In this document: piece after piece, positions 44,337 to 55,061 of the stretch
How the letters are laid out: every line of letters begins with the position of its first letter
How positions within the stretch are numbered: position 1 is the stretch's first letter
Assembly (NCBI RefSeq): GCF_040183065.1
Contig: NC_091118.1
Location: 212,824,529-212,888,528 of the forward strand
Length of the DNA stretch: 64,000 bases
Source: Periplaneta americana
Taxonomy: Eukaryota; Arthropoda; Insecta; Blattodea; Blattidae
Reading direction: 5' to 3'
Program-made: the position numbers and the translations under genes
Notes under the pieces: generated by a model
Told to the model about the DNA's origin: nothing
What the model saw: only the letters and a program-made list of their open reading frames with translations
Database searches by the model: none

Positions 44337-44520
44337 TGAGGGTTGGCCACTAAAGGAAACCTAAGAGGTGGAGCCTAAACTGTGAGGATTCAATCCGGCA
44401 TTGGAATTGGAATCTGGTGTGGCTTAGTGGATAAAGCGTCAGCACGTGGAAGTGAAAACCCGGCTTCGAATCCCGGTACCGGAGGGAATTCTTCTCCTCT
44501 CCACCGATCCTTCATTATAT
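44337..44520 (+). mobile_element. SINE family C with upstream linker
   Basis: Linker GGTTGGCCACTAAAGGAAAC resembles 35985-36050, then head GTGGCTTAGTGGATAAAGCG and box B GGCTTCGAATCCCGG, body GAATTCTTCTCCTCTCCA. Starts exactly where SINE B ends. Confidence 0.8.
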
Positions 44521-44689
44521 GGTACACGTTAGTCAAACTTTCAAAGTTTCAAGTTATAAGTTTCGGGAAACGTATTATTTCTGATGTCATGGAAGACATT
44601 ATGAAAAACTGACAACTTCATAACATAAATCGTTTTGCGTTGTGCAGTTTTCGGAAACAAATTGAGTAACATTGGTGTAAAGGTTTCAT

Positions 44690-44870
44690 AAATATTTCCG
44701 AATTGACGATCTACTATATCATTCGATTGGACATGTCACCATCGCTGATCTGGCCTATCGTCCTTGGCCTCCCATGTCACCAGACTTGACAGTATGTGAC
44801 TTCTTCTTTGAGAGTATGTGAAGGATTAAGTTTATGTGCCACCTCTACCGCTGCGATTATGCCTCAAGTA
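44690..44870 (+). pseudogene. mariner-like transposase fragment
   Basis: Plus strand reads WPPMSPDLTVCDFFF, then EYVKD-VYVPPLPL, matching the third-aspartate region of IS630/mariner transposases (WPPRSPDLT-CDFFLWG-VKD-VY). One stop lies in VKD-stop-VYV. No terminal repeats found. Confidence 0.7.
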
Positions 44871-45162
44871 CTAGCGGTATGGTGTACGATCCAGGCGGCC
44901 CGGATTTGGAATTTTGTTTTGGACAAAACAGATGTCGTAGAAGGTTTTTCTCGAGGTACTCCCGCTTTCCTCTATCATTCCATCAACACACCACTTCCCT
45001 GTCATTTCATCTTTCACCTGTAACAATAAAAAATTGGCTGGGGTTGAAGTCTTGGGGATAGTACGGGTTTCGTTGCAAATACGACACATTCTCTCCCAAT
45101 TGAGCCATGATAAATGACATGAATTTTGTTTGTTGTTCCATTTCGGTAGCCAGATCATTGTA

Positions 45163-46520
45163 CAGGGTGGGCACAAAGTCCCGTTACCCCCTATAAATAC
45201 ATTAAATATACACTCTATTCATGTAATTTCGGTCACAATTTAGACATACATCCACTTTACACTAACTGTGTGTCCCAAGTATCCAAAGGATTAGTATGTC
45301 CCTCATCATTCTCCTGACAAAAAAATAATACGTCGTCAGGTTCGGTGTGACATCCGTCTCAGCATTGCTGGTGTGATTGGTTGGAAAGCGTGACGCACAG
45401 CGTCTCTCAATTCATCAATGGTGTCGTAACTTCCTGTGAAACAATGCTCCTGTTGAAACCTCACAATGCATTGTCACAGGTTGTGAAGTCAGGGCTGCGA
45501 GGTGGCCAGTCGAGAGAAATTGGTAAGGTGGGTGACCCACGACCAATCCGGCGCTGTGGGGTTCCATCGAGAGCATTTTTGTATATATAAGGTATTTATA
45601 GGATAACAGACAGGGTTTGGAATTGAACGGGTTACATCAGCTTCTTGTCTATGCGGATGATGTGAATATGTTAGGAGAAAATCCACAAACGATTAGGGAA
45701 AACGCGGAAATTTTACTTGAAGCAAGTAAAGCGATCGGTTTGGAAGTAAATCCCGAAAAGACAAAGTATATGATTATGTCTCGTGACCAGAATATTGTAC
45801 GAAATGGAAATATAAAAATTGGAAATTTATCCTTCGAAGGGGTGGAAAAATTCAAATATCTTGGAGCAACAGTAACAAATATAAATGACACTCGGGAGGA
45901 AATTAAACACAGAATAAATATGAGAAATGCGTGTTATTATTCGGTTGAGAAGCTCTTATCATCCAGTCTGCTGTCCAAAAATCTGAAAGTTAGAATTTAT
46001 AAAACAGTTATATTACCGGTTCTTCTATATGACTGTGAAACTTGGACTCTCGCTCTGAGAGAGGAACATAGGTTAAGGGTGTTTGAGAATAAGGTGCTTA
46101 GGAAAATATTTGGGGCTAAGCGGGATGAAGTTACAGGAGAATGGAGAAAGTTACACAACGCAGAACTGCACGCATTGTATTCTTCACCTGACATAATTAG
46201 GAACATTAAATCCAGACGTTTGAGATGGGCAGGGCATGTAGCACGTATGGGCTAATCCAGAAATGCATATAGAGTGTTAGTTGGGAGACCGGAGGGAAAA
46301 AGACCTTTGGGGAGGCCGAGACGTAGATGGGAGGATAATATTAAAATGGATTTGAGGGAGGTGGGATATGGTGATAGAGACTGGATTAATCTTGCACAGG
46401 ATAGGGACCGATGGCGGGCTTATGTGAGGGCGGCAATGAATCTTCGGGTTCCTTAAAAGCCATTTGTAAGTAAGTAAGTAAGGTATTTATAGGGGGTAAC
46501 GAGACTTTGTGCCCACCCTG
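45163..46520 (-). mobile_element. mariner-like element interrupted by a LINE
   Basis: Ends CAGGGTGGGCACAAAGTCCC and inverted CAGGGTGGGCACAAAGTCTC, similar for about 38 bp, TA on both sides (45161-45162, 46521-46522). Minus strand codes DWPPRSPDFTTCDNALWGF at about 45515-45460, the third-aspartate block. Without the 877-bp LINE and its duplication it would be about 470 bp, a deletion derivative. Confidence 0.92.
45603..46479 (+). mobile_element. LINE copy f, nested in the mariner
   Basis: 14-bp target duplication AAGGTATTTATAGG (45589-45602, 46480-46493). Frame 45617-46255 starts at the RT active-site block (VYADDVNML), includes [40 protein letters not shown] and [13 protein letters not shown], and stops at a TAA in place of GAA-type codon (46253); the [20 protein letters not shown] part follows in the same region. 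The best-preserved copy in the window, ending AAAGCCATTTGTAAGTAAGTA. Confidence 0.95.
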
Positions 46521-46522
46521 TA

Positions 46523-47132
46523 TTTCTAAATCTTATCAGCATCATTCTTATAACGCTTGTGATAAAACTGCAAGTCTATAACTTAGCACACCTCACTTCT
46601 GTCCTTGATACATCATTCTTGATGGAGATGTACTACAGGCTGACTCCAAATCACTGTTGTCTGTTGTTGGGGCTGCCATTTGTCTGTTCCACTTTTATCC
46701 TAACAGCTACACGACTACTGCAGTGCATCAACAAACATGTTCGTCATGTCGCTTTGTACATACGCTCGGGATTAGTATTTGCAGTTTCACAAAATGTTCT
46801 GTAGATTACTCTCATCCCATTCCCCTGGTTTTTAATTATTTTTGCAGCATACTTCTTGATGTTCAGTGCCTCATCTGGGACAGCCATGCCCAAGCTTCCT
46901 GTTTCTCATTACATATTACATTTGACGTGTTTTTACAAATTGTGTCACCTGCTACAGTACGTATTAGCCCAGATTACATATAATACAGATTGCTCAGCCT
47001 TGTAGGCTTTGACGGCAACTTTGACCAATTTCACTATGCTGCCATTTAGCTACTCTCATTTGAATTGCATGGAGCAACTGTACTTCCATCTGGCGGTCGT
47101 TCCCAATCGACGCACAGTGTGCAAAAACGGAA
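46523..47132. other. no gene seen
   Basis: ORFs of 81 and 108 codons overlap in different frames; neither is recognised. Confidence 0.35.
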
Positions 47133-48815
47133 TCTAGCTGGACAAAATTAATAACTTCTCTGGATTTCAACGGATTCTTAAGGAACTTTGTACAGATCTT
47201 ATAGGTAACACATATGTTTTGTGTGCAAACTCTGATTATGTTTGAGCAAGAGGAACTACCCCTTATAGGGGGTGATTTCAGACAAAATTTATAACTCCTC
47301 TGGATTTCAACGAATTCTTATGAAACGTTGTACGGATCTTATAGATAACACATATGTTTTGTGTACAAACTCTGATTATGTTTGGGTAAGAGGAACTACC
47401 CCTTTATATGGGGTGATTTCAGACAAAATTAATAACTTCTCTGGATTTCAACGGATTCTTATGAAACATTGTACAGATCTTATAGGTAGTACATATGTTT
47501 TGTGTACAAACTCTGATTATGTTTGAGCAAGAGGAACTACCCCTTATAGGGGGTGATTCCAGACAAAATTAATAACTTCTCTGGATTTCAACGGATTCTT
47601 ATGGAACTTTGTACAGATCTTATTGCTAGCACATATGTTTTGTGTACAAACTCTGATTATGTTTGAGCAAGAGGAACTACCCCTTTATAGGGGATGATTT
47701 CAGACAAAATTAATAACTTCTCTGAATTTCAACGAATTCTTATGAAACTTTGTACGGATCTTATAGGTAGTGCATATGTTTTGTGTACAAACTCTGATTA
47801 TGTTTGAGCAAGAGGAACTACCCCTTTATAGGGGGTGATTTCAGACAAAATTAATAACTTCTCTGGATTTCAACGGATTCTTATGAAACTTTGTACAGAT
47901 CTTATAGGTAGTACATATATTTTGTGTACAAACTCTGATTATGTTTGGGTAAGAGGAACTATCCCTTTATATGGGGTGATTTCAGACAAAATCAATAACT
48001 TCTCTGGATTTCAACGGATTCTTATGAAACGTTGTACGGATCTTATAGGTAACACATATGTTTTGTGTGTGTTTGGGTAAGAGGAACTACCCCTTTATAT
48101 GGGGTGATTTCAGACAAAATTAATAACTTCTCTGAATTTCAACGGATTCTTATGAAACATTGTACAGATCTTATAGGTAGTACATATGTTTTGTGTACAA
48201 ACTCTGATTATGTTTGAGCAAGAGGAACTACCCCTTTATAGGGGGTGATTTCAGACAAAATTTATAACTTCTCTGGATTTCAACGGATTCTTATGAAACT
48301 TTGTACGGATCTTATAGGTAGTACATATGTTTTGCGTAAAAACTCTGATTATGTTTTAGCAAGAGGAACTACCCCTTTATAGGGGGCCATTTCAGACAAA
48401 ATGAATAACTTCTCTGGATTTCAACGGATTCTTATGAAACTTTATACATATCTTGTAGGTAGTGCATATGTTTTGTGTACAAATTCTGATTACGTTTGAG
48501 CAAGAGGAACTACCCCTTTATAGGGGGTGATTTCAGACAAAATTTATAACTTCTCTGGATTTCAACGGATTCTTATGAAACTTTGTACGGATCTTATAGG
48601 TAGTACATATGTTTTGAGTAAAAACTCTGATTATGTTTTAGCAAGAGGAAATACCCCTTGATATGGGGTGATTTCAGACAAAATTTATAACTTCTCTCCT
48701 ATCTAACAGATTTTTATTAAATATTGTATGGAAGTTACAGGTAGCACGTATCTGTTGTGTACAAACTGTAGGCTATTTACAGTTCTTCTTTATAAGGGGT
48801 GAATTTACACAAAAT
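47133..48815. repeat. 141-bp satellite, about 11.6 units
   Basis: GATTTCAGACAAAAT marks units at 47274, 47415, 47555, 47696, 47837, 47978, 48106, 48247, 48388, 48529 and 48670: spacing 141 except one 140 and one 128. End units are the most diverged. Because 141 is a multiple of three, plus-strand ORFs repeat (GFQRILMKRCTDLIG), but stops recur and no protein family is recognised. The AACGGATTCTTATGAAACTTTG phrase is loosely Helitron-like, which may hint at origin. Confidence 0.95.
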
Positions 48816-48819
48816 GGGA

Positions 48820-49400
48820 TGAAGATAAATGCAAACAAGACGAAGAACCTTAGGCCTATTATCGAAAAAAAGAAGATAAACGTATGAATTCTAAATGGGG
48901 CAGTAGAGCAAGTGGACAGCTTCAAATACTTGGGGTGTACTATAAGCAGTAACATGAGCTGCTGCCAGGAAGTCAAAAGGAGGATAGCAATGGGGAAGGA
49001 AGCTTTTAATAGAAAAAGGAGCATCTTCTGCGGACCTCTGGAAAAAGAAATAAAGAAGAGACAAGTAAAGTGCTTTGTGTGGAGTGTAGCACTATATGGG
49101 ACAAAAATATAGACATTACGAGGAAGTGAAGAGAAGCGACTAGAAGCATTTGAAATGTGGATATGGAGAAGAATGGAGCGTGTGAAATGGACAGACAGAT
49201 TAAGAAATGAAGCTGTGTTGGAAAGAGTGGGTGAAGAAAGAATGATGCTGAAACTGATCAGGAAGAGGAAAAGGAATTGACTGGTTCACTGGCTGAGAAG
49301 AAACTGCCTATTGAAGGATGCACAAGAAGGAATAGTGAACGGGAGAAGAGTTCGGGGCAGAGGAAGATATCAGATGGTAGACGACATTAAGATATATGGA
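48820..49400 (+). pseudogene. second LINE family, RT C-terminal part
   Basis: Plus strand reads INANKTKNL-type, VDSFKYLGCTISSNMSCCQE, VKRRIAMGKEAFNRKRSIFC, WSVALYGTKI, then after a stop EEKRLEAFEMWIWRRMERVK and HWLRRNCLLKDAQEGIVNG. This is the post-catalytic region of a non-LTR RT, a different lineage from copies a-f. Its 3' end is cut by the SINE at 49401. Confidence 0.85.
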
Positions 49401-49676
49401 GTCCACATCTGTGGAGTAACGGTTAGCGCGTCTGGCCGCGAAACCAGGTGGCTCAGGTTCGAATCTCAGTCGGGGCAAGTTATCTGGTTGAGATTTTTTC
49501 CGGGATTTTCCCTCAACCCAATACGAGCAAATGCTGGGTAACTTTCGGTGTTGGACCCCGGACTCATTTCACCGGCATTATCACCTTCATTTCATTCAGA
49601 CGCTAAATAACCTAGATGTTGATACAGCGTCGTAAAATAACCCAATAAAAATGAATGAATGAATGAATGAATGAAT
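49401..49676 (+). mobile_element. SINE family B with (ATGA)n tail
   Basis: Complete copy GTCCACATCTGTGGAGTAAC to GTCGTAAAATAACCCAATAA followed by about six ATGA units. Confidence 0.92.
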
Positions 49677-50257
49677 TTACTTCAATATTCAATATCTGGA
49701 AAACAGGTTTTTGTTGGTTGATCTCTTATTGCATATCTTAGTCAAATTTAACTGTTAATTCCGTACTTTTATTTTTTCTTTCTAATATACTTATGGACAT
49801 GGGGTTACCGTTGGATCATATGTGGAGATTCACAAATAAAAAATGCAGAGGAAAGAAAGAAAAAAAAAGGGAGGGGGCATTGTGAGCTGCGTCTCTAACA
49901 TGTTCACTGGGACAGCTGAACCTCTCTATGGATTTCAAATAACCATTTTTGGTTCATGTCCTAGGTCACCTTACAAAGAAATTAATACCCTAATTATTTT
50001 TTTAATATCAGGAATATCTCTTGGAATTATTTTGAGGGGCGAGGCCACTCTATTAATTTTATTCAGGGAACGACGTCCCTGACTTTATAAGTTGAGGTGG
50101 TAGAAAGTGCCTTTGCCCTCAAAGTCGGTGCCTATGGACTTCCATAGCCTGTAATGGGAGTAACTTTATGTTTATCTTTATTTAGAGCGATTCAAATGAC
50201 ATTTCAGAGTACTGGTAATTGTAATAATCCTAAGGACCTTTGCTGTATGAATGGAAA
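49677..50257. other. no gene seen
   Basis: A 79-codon ORF (49843-50082) is unrecognised; a poly(A/G) run lies at 49855-49875. Confidence 0.35.
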
Positions 50258-50265
50258 GTCATGAG

Positions 50266-51177
50266 GAGGCTTCGAGACTTCGGACCCAATAGAGCAGTTC
50301 AGTGGGAAATCCGCATAACGGCGTACTGAGTATAGTGGTAAAGCGTACAGTGGATGGGGGTACTGTAGAATGAATGCCAACAAATACGCAAAGGAAAACG
50401 CTCTGGATTTGAAGGTTCTGGCGAATAATTTGGTTTTCATACAAACTGTGTCTGAAACTATTACACGGTTAGAAAAGTCAGAGCAAGAGATGCCGGAAGC
50501 CCTCGAATTAGTTGAGGAAATGACACAGAGAATTAATGAGACACCAAGTACACCGGTTACTGAACGTGTAAAACAGAAGTGGAAATCAATTTTATGTAAA
50601 AAAATAACGGATATGGAACATTGTGTAACATAAACAGCAAATTAGTGGTCATAGAGTCACCCGAGAATAAAGGACTGTCTCTTAGAGACTGCAATGATGT
50701 TAGGTTTTTTCGTTTTGCTCCTATCACGTCATGCGACGTAGAGCGCAGCTTTCTACAGTACAAACTGTGTTTGGCAGATAACCGAAAAAGATTTACGTTT
50801 GAGACACTGAGAATGTATCTTGTAGTAGGTATATTGCAATTCGGTACTGTAACTGCACTTCCTAAAAACGACCAATAGGATAAATGGAAAAATTAAAATT
50901 GCTACATGCTTATTTCCACCATTAACACTGTGTATAATTAAACACAAATGCTTATAAAAGACAGGAGAATAAATGCTTTTCACATTCTTTTGACATTGTC
51001 ATTGTGTAATGTATATTTACTTTCAGAATGTACATATGTGTTTCCCCATACTACCGTACTCTACTCTAAACAGCAACGTTGTTACCTCAACACATCTCTA
51101 CCTACTTGCAGCGAGTCAACAACCTATAGTGCATGCACAGTAAACTTATTGTGTCGGGTCCAAAGTCTCGAAGCCTG
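50266..51177 (+). mobile_element. hAT transposon (CGGBP1-like), 912 bp
   Basis: Inverted ends AGGCTTCGAGACTT then GGACCC, with a perfect 8-bp duplication GTCATGAG (50258-50265, 51178-51185). Carries the C-terminal part of a transposase. Confidence 0.93.
50359..50878 (+). pseudogene. hAT transposase C-terminal half
   Basis: First frame (to 50633): SETITRLEKSEQEMPEALEL, RINETPSTPVTERVKQKWKS. Second frame (from about 50595): KNNGYGTLCNINSKL, FRFAPITSCDVERSFLQYKL, NRKRFTFETLRMYLVVGILQ. One frameshift at an A7 run (50598-50604) joins the two. The CDVERSF block is the hAT dimerisation motif. Catalytic core missing. Confidence 0.88.
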
Positions 51178-51192
51178 GTCATGAGTACTAGT

Positions 51193-51480
51193 AATGGTGG
51201 TGGTGGCGTATTTAACGACGCTTTTCACTGCAGAGATTATTCTGTGTAGAAATTCAACTCGCACGAGAAATTACTAACAGATTTTGTATGGATCCCTTTA
51301 TCAGGGACAGGGTTCTTTTACGAGCAGGGACTCACAGCCTTACTTACATCCCGGAAAAGGTATAGGCCTATTAAGGATTTTATCAGTCTTAAAATCCTCC
51401 ATTCTCGTCTGGGTTTGAACCCGTGTACTTCTGAGCCAACGTTCAGCATGGTAACCATATAGAACGACTTACCAGGGTGT
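51193..51480 (-). mobile_element. tRNA-headed SINE, family E
   Basis: Minus strand: head ATGGTTACCATGCTGAACGT and box B CGGGTTCAAACCCAG, about 200-bp body, and a tail ending AAAGCGTCGTTAAATACGCC. Begins about 8 bp after the hAT duplication. Confidence 0.8.
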
Positions 51481-51849
51481 GGGATTGGGGCCGATACTGT
51501 AGTTAATTGAATTGTTCTGGAGTGTACTATCTCCTGCTTTAACTTACACCCTTTCTCTTTCTCTCTCTCTCTCTATTTTCATAATTAGGCTCGCTCCATC
51601 GCAGATTAATTTATCATTCTGTCAGTAAAAGCGGAATGTTTCTCTCTGTAATATTTTACGTACACTAGTCTTAATTTCTGGGCCGTTCCATTCTGCACGA
51701 TTGAACGGTTGATTGCGCAAACATTAAAATTAATTTAAGAAGAGGTAAACTTGCTAATGATCAAGGTGGCGCTGAATTTGGCTCACCAAAGAATTGTGTT
51801 GTAATTCTCAGCCTTTTGCGATTTTCTCAGAGGTGCTTCATTTTGAACA

Positions 51850-51990
51850 GCGTGGCTGTGGCAGCATCTGAGACTTAGAACTAGGGGGGCGTGGGTCAAA
51901 CCCCGGTGTCGGTGGAAATGGACATTAAATTCCTTTCCGCCGGCCCCGGAACAATTTTTCCCTTGAAATTATTCAATTTTCCTTCCATTT
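51850..51990 (+). mobile_element. chimeric tRNA-like head plus array-unit tail
   Basis: A head with GCGTGGCTGTGGCAGCATCT and box B GGGTCAAACCCCGG is followed by GGCCCCGGAACAATTTTTCC and CTTGAAATTATTC, the 3' part of the tRNA-like sequence and flank of the 277-bp array. Shows that the array's flank also exists as a dispersed SINE tail. Confidence 0.65.
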
Positions 51991-52246
51991 GTATGTGTCA
52001 GAAGATAGCGTTTCGCCATGTTGATCAAGATGTTACGTTATTTCTTCATCTTGTTCCTCATCTCTCTCATGGATTTAGGTCTTTTGGCCTGGCCCGACTC
52101 CACATCAAGAGAATTTGTCTCTACATTGGTTAGGAAATGTCCAACATTTCCTCCCCTAGATCTCTAATTTATTAAGAAAAGAGTATTCTGTTAGGTTCCA
52201 TACTTTTGGGTATGGTGGTACCAGTTATCCTGCAGTTCATCTATTG
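51991..52246. other. no gene seen
   Basis: No recognisable element. Confidence 0.35.
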
Positions 52247-52254
52247 TCCATAAC

Positions 52255-52895
52255 CAGGGACAGGTATTTATGGAGATTAATTTTATCATTTGTGTTTTTT
52301 AATATTGGTGTCGGCGGAGATTGTTGGAGATTGATTTGTACTCTTGACGGAGATTAATGGACATTTTGGAAAATATAATTATTTTGGAATTGGAGTATTA
52401 ACTCAGTATGAATATTACTTTCCAAATAATTAACATTAAAGGTTCGTTTGATTCTGGTAAAGGTGCGGTATGGCCAATAGACAATATTTGTTGGATTGAG
52501 GCTGTATTTAACACAGATTCATTAAAAACGAAAAAAAAAATTGCAACCTTCAAATTATTAGTCAAATGTTGAATTCTTGTCTTTTGAGTTCACTGATGTA
52601 ATCAGAACACCTGGAATGCCACGCAATGTAGCCTACTTGGATATAATATATAACAAGTTCAAGTGAAAAAAAAATCCGAAAAACTCAGAATATGAAATTC
52701 GCTATAAAACGACGCAATAGTAATAATTCACGAATGTGTTCATATTTCGCTATTAGAACTTTATTTCGCGATTTTTCGTGATTGTTTTATCCGCATATTA
52801 TTAACCAGAATCACTTAATTCGTAAAGATTAGTAAAAATCTATTGTATGTCTATTATGTCGTGATTTTCGCGATCTCCATGAATACCCTGCCCTG
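52255..52895. mobile_element. non-autonomous hAT, 641 bp
   Basis: Ends CAGGGACAGGTATTTATGGA and inverted CAGGGCAGGGTATTCATGGA; flanks TCCATAAC and GGCATAAC agree at 6 of 8 bases. Internal GGAGATT repeats. No coding content. Confidence 0.7.
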
Positions 52896-53081
52896 GGCAT
52901 AACACACTTTATATCGAATTCCCTACCGAGTAATGTCAGGGACTGTCAGGCATCAAACCAATTTAAGAATAGGCTAACGAAATATTTTTCTAACAATTCT
53001 TGTTAACAATAATAGCTGTTTCAGGTTTCTCAATGTTTAATGGTTATATAGGCTATATCACAGAATAAATAGTTAAATCAT

Positions 53082-53086
<5 letters not shown>

Positions 53087-53119
<33 letters not shown>
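53087..53119. repeat. (ATT)n microsatellite
   Basis: Eleven ATT units ahead of the LINE 3' end. Confidence 0.95.
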
Positions 53120-53221
53120 CACTATTTCTTACCAATGTTTATTATTGTCACACTAACATTACTTATCCAACTTTCATTACTTATTTCATGTTGTATATGG
53201 TCTAGATATTAATGTAATAAC

Positions 53222-54149
53222 CAAAGCTCGGAACTTGGGGACTTGTGTGTCGTGCGCATGAGTAAGTTACAGGTACAACGTACACAAAGCTCACGCTGCA
53301 AGTGCTCAGGGACAGTCGTATGCACTAAGAAAGTGGTCACATCGAATGGCAGGAAGACGGAGGAAGAAACTGTGTCATTTCGAAGCCAATGTCATTCAGA
53401 GAATTACAGGTAAACGGTCTGTTTGAGGAATGGGTATTATAGAAATTTGAAAATACATTTTTTAAATTTTAGGTACAGAATTTCGTGGAGGAGTTCGAGG
53501 AGATACATTACTTTCTTCGAATGGAGAGTTTATATTTTGTAAGCTGTGCCACACACAAATTCTCCTATAAACGGGCATCCATAGAAAGATATTGAAGTCC
53601 CTTAAATTGGTGGAAAATTTACCCATAACCATGGATCAAGACGTAGAGGGACCTACCCTAGTAGTGCCAAACAAATTGAAAACTATTTTCGAGAAAAATT
53701 TAGGATATACTTATCTTTCTCAGATACGAGATCAGCTAGGAACTGCTGAAAATCGAAAAGAAAACAGTGACAGTGAAAACATTCAGTATTTTATGTTCAC
53801 TCCTGTCACTTCATGTGACGTGGAAATAAGTTTTTCTCATTAACTAACAGGCAAAGAAGTTATGGGTTCAAAAATCTTCTAATGTACGTATTCATACACT
53901 GTAATAAAATGTACAGAGCAGAACAGTAAATTTGATATATTTCTCGTGTTTAATTTTATTATAGGCCGTATATGCTATACAATTACGTGTTTCAGTATGT
54001 TATAATACTATCAATATGTTGTTCCAACCAGAAACTACCTTTATAGCAGACCTGGCAGTACCTCCGTGCTGGAAGCGGGAGTTTGTTGACATTGAAGTCC
54101 GCTCGCAAAGACACGTTTAAAGACACAAGTCTCCAAGTTCCGAGCTTTG
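53222..54149 (+). mobile_element. hAT transposon (CGGBP1-like), 928 bp
   Basis: Ends CAAAGCTCGGAACTTGG then GACTTGTGT, 8-bp duplication GTAATAAC (53214-53221, 54150-54157). The uninterrupted target TTTAATAACTATGTAACC exists at 57358-57376, confirming the borders. Confidence 0.97.
53346..53843 (+). pseudogene. hAT transposase remnant with a likely 63-bp intron
   Basis: ATG at 53346 opens MAGRRRKKLCHFEANVIQRI; the frame meets a GTAAAC donor at 53410 and resumes after TTTTAAATTTTAG at 53473 as TEFRGGVRGDTLLSSNGEFI then FCKLCHTQI, a C2-type half zinc finger of BED-like type. Next follow SYKRASIER in another frame, then (53592 on) MKSLKLVENLPITMDQDVEG and YFMFTPVTSCDVEISFSH, the hAT dimerisation motif, ending at a stop. 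The core is deleted. Splicing is inferred from signals and frame only. Confidence 0.75.
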
Positions 54150-54240
54150 GTAATAACTATGTAAGCAATTGTATTCAATTAGAATTAGAGTCTGGCTGGG
54201 CGGAAGAGAAGGCCTACTGGCTTTAACTCTGGCAGATTAA

Positions 54241-54342
<102 letters not shown>

Positions 54343-54797
54343 TAGCATGATACAGAGTAGTATCATCAGCAAATACTGTAGCTTCTGTAGTTGAAAAGGG
54401 GTTGTGTACCTTTCTTCTACTCCCACTACTTTTCAACTCTTCTTCTCTTATTTTGAATTTCTTTTTTGTAATTTCTGCTTTTATTATTTTCTTCTCTCTG
54501 TTTTTGTTTTTCCTTTGTGTTGTATTTCTGGTGCTGTGGTGGAGGTTTGTGCTCATCACACCATCAGATTAAATAGATGTATGAATGAAACGAATGAGTA
54601 ATCGTCCATCTGAGACTTTGTGTATGTCCACCTTGCCATTCTGCGTCCCTTTCCTCGAATCACTCACCCCCAGTGAAGGCAGACAGTCGCAAAGAACGAG
54701 CCACTCTATTCGATTGACCAATGGGGCCTGCAGAAGCAAGGCACCCCCTCTCCTCCCCTGTTGACTATTAACCAGTTGCTGTCTGACTGTGCAGGTG
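54343..54797. other. spacer upstream of the signal-peptide exon
   Basis: T-rich 54420-54530, then higher G+C. A CCAAT motif (GACCAATGG, 54715-54723) could be promoter-related. No repeat recognised from about 54600 on. Confidence 0.35.
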
Positions 54798-54870
54798 AAC
54801 TCAACTGCGGAGTGAAGAGTGCCGGGTTCGATGCTGTGCAGGAGGCGGCGGCACGCCACGCGGCCCACCA

Positions 54871-54926
54871 TGTTCGTGCTGGTGTGCGCGCATCTGCTGG
54901 GCCTGCTCCAAGGCATCGCATCCATG
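54871..54926 (+). CDS. candidate first coding exon encoding a signal peptide
   Basis: The ATG at 54871 has a strong start context (CCCACCATGT). The 18 codons read MFVLVCAHLLGLLQGIAS, a typical signal peptide (short n-region, leucine-rich core, small residues at the end), and the frame reaches a good donor, CAT/GTGAGT at 54927, leaving phase 2. The sequence around (54700-54930) is G+C-rich and not in any repeat seen here. A possible acceptor TGACTGTGCAG ends at 54797, so the exon could start there or at an upstream transcription start. The protein would be secreted or membrane-bound; later exons lie outside what I can identify, so no family is named. Confidence 0.4.
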
Positions 54927-55061
54927 TGAGTGCAGTATAGGGTGGTTCATAACATTGTTACCGAGCAATTATGTTATAGAGTACTTAAGTCAACTTATGA
55001 TCGGAACCGTTTTATAAAGATCTATCGTAATAATTTCTCTTAGTCATGCTCATCCATAAAC
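54927..55061. other. probable intron start
   Basis: Follows the donor at 54927; AT-rich, no other feature. Confidence 0.25.

Larger units (their letters stand above)
53120..54240 (+). mobile_element. LINE 3' end interrupted by a hAT
   Basis: Segments 53120-53221 and 54158-54240 together match 57258-57465, including the terminal hairpin and (TAAA)n tail. The hAT below sits between them. Confidence 0.93.

Noticed and set aside
44834-45176. Overlapping 75-101-codon ORFs right of the mariner scrap
   Set aside because: Open on both strands in several frames, no motif, no repeat or splice context to prefer one.
47272-48080. ORFs of 81-84 codons in the 141-bp satellite
   Set aside because: Interrupted at most unit junctions and unlike any family; more likely a by-product of a period divisible by three.
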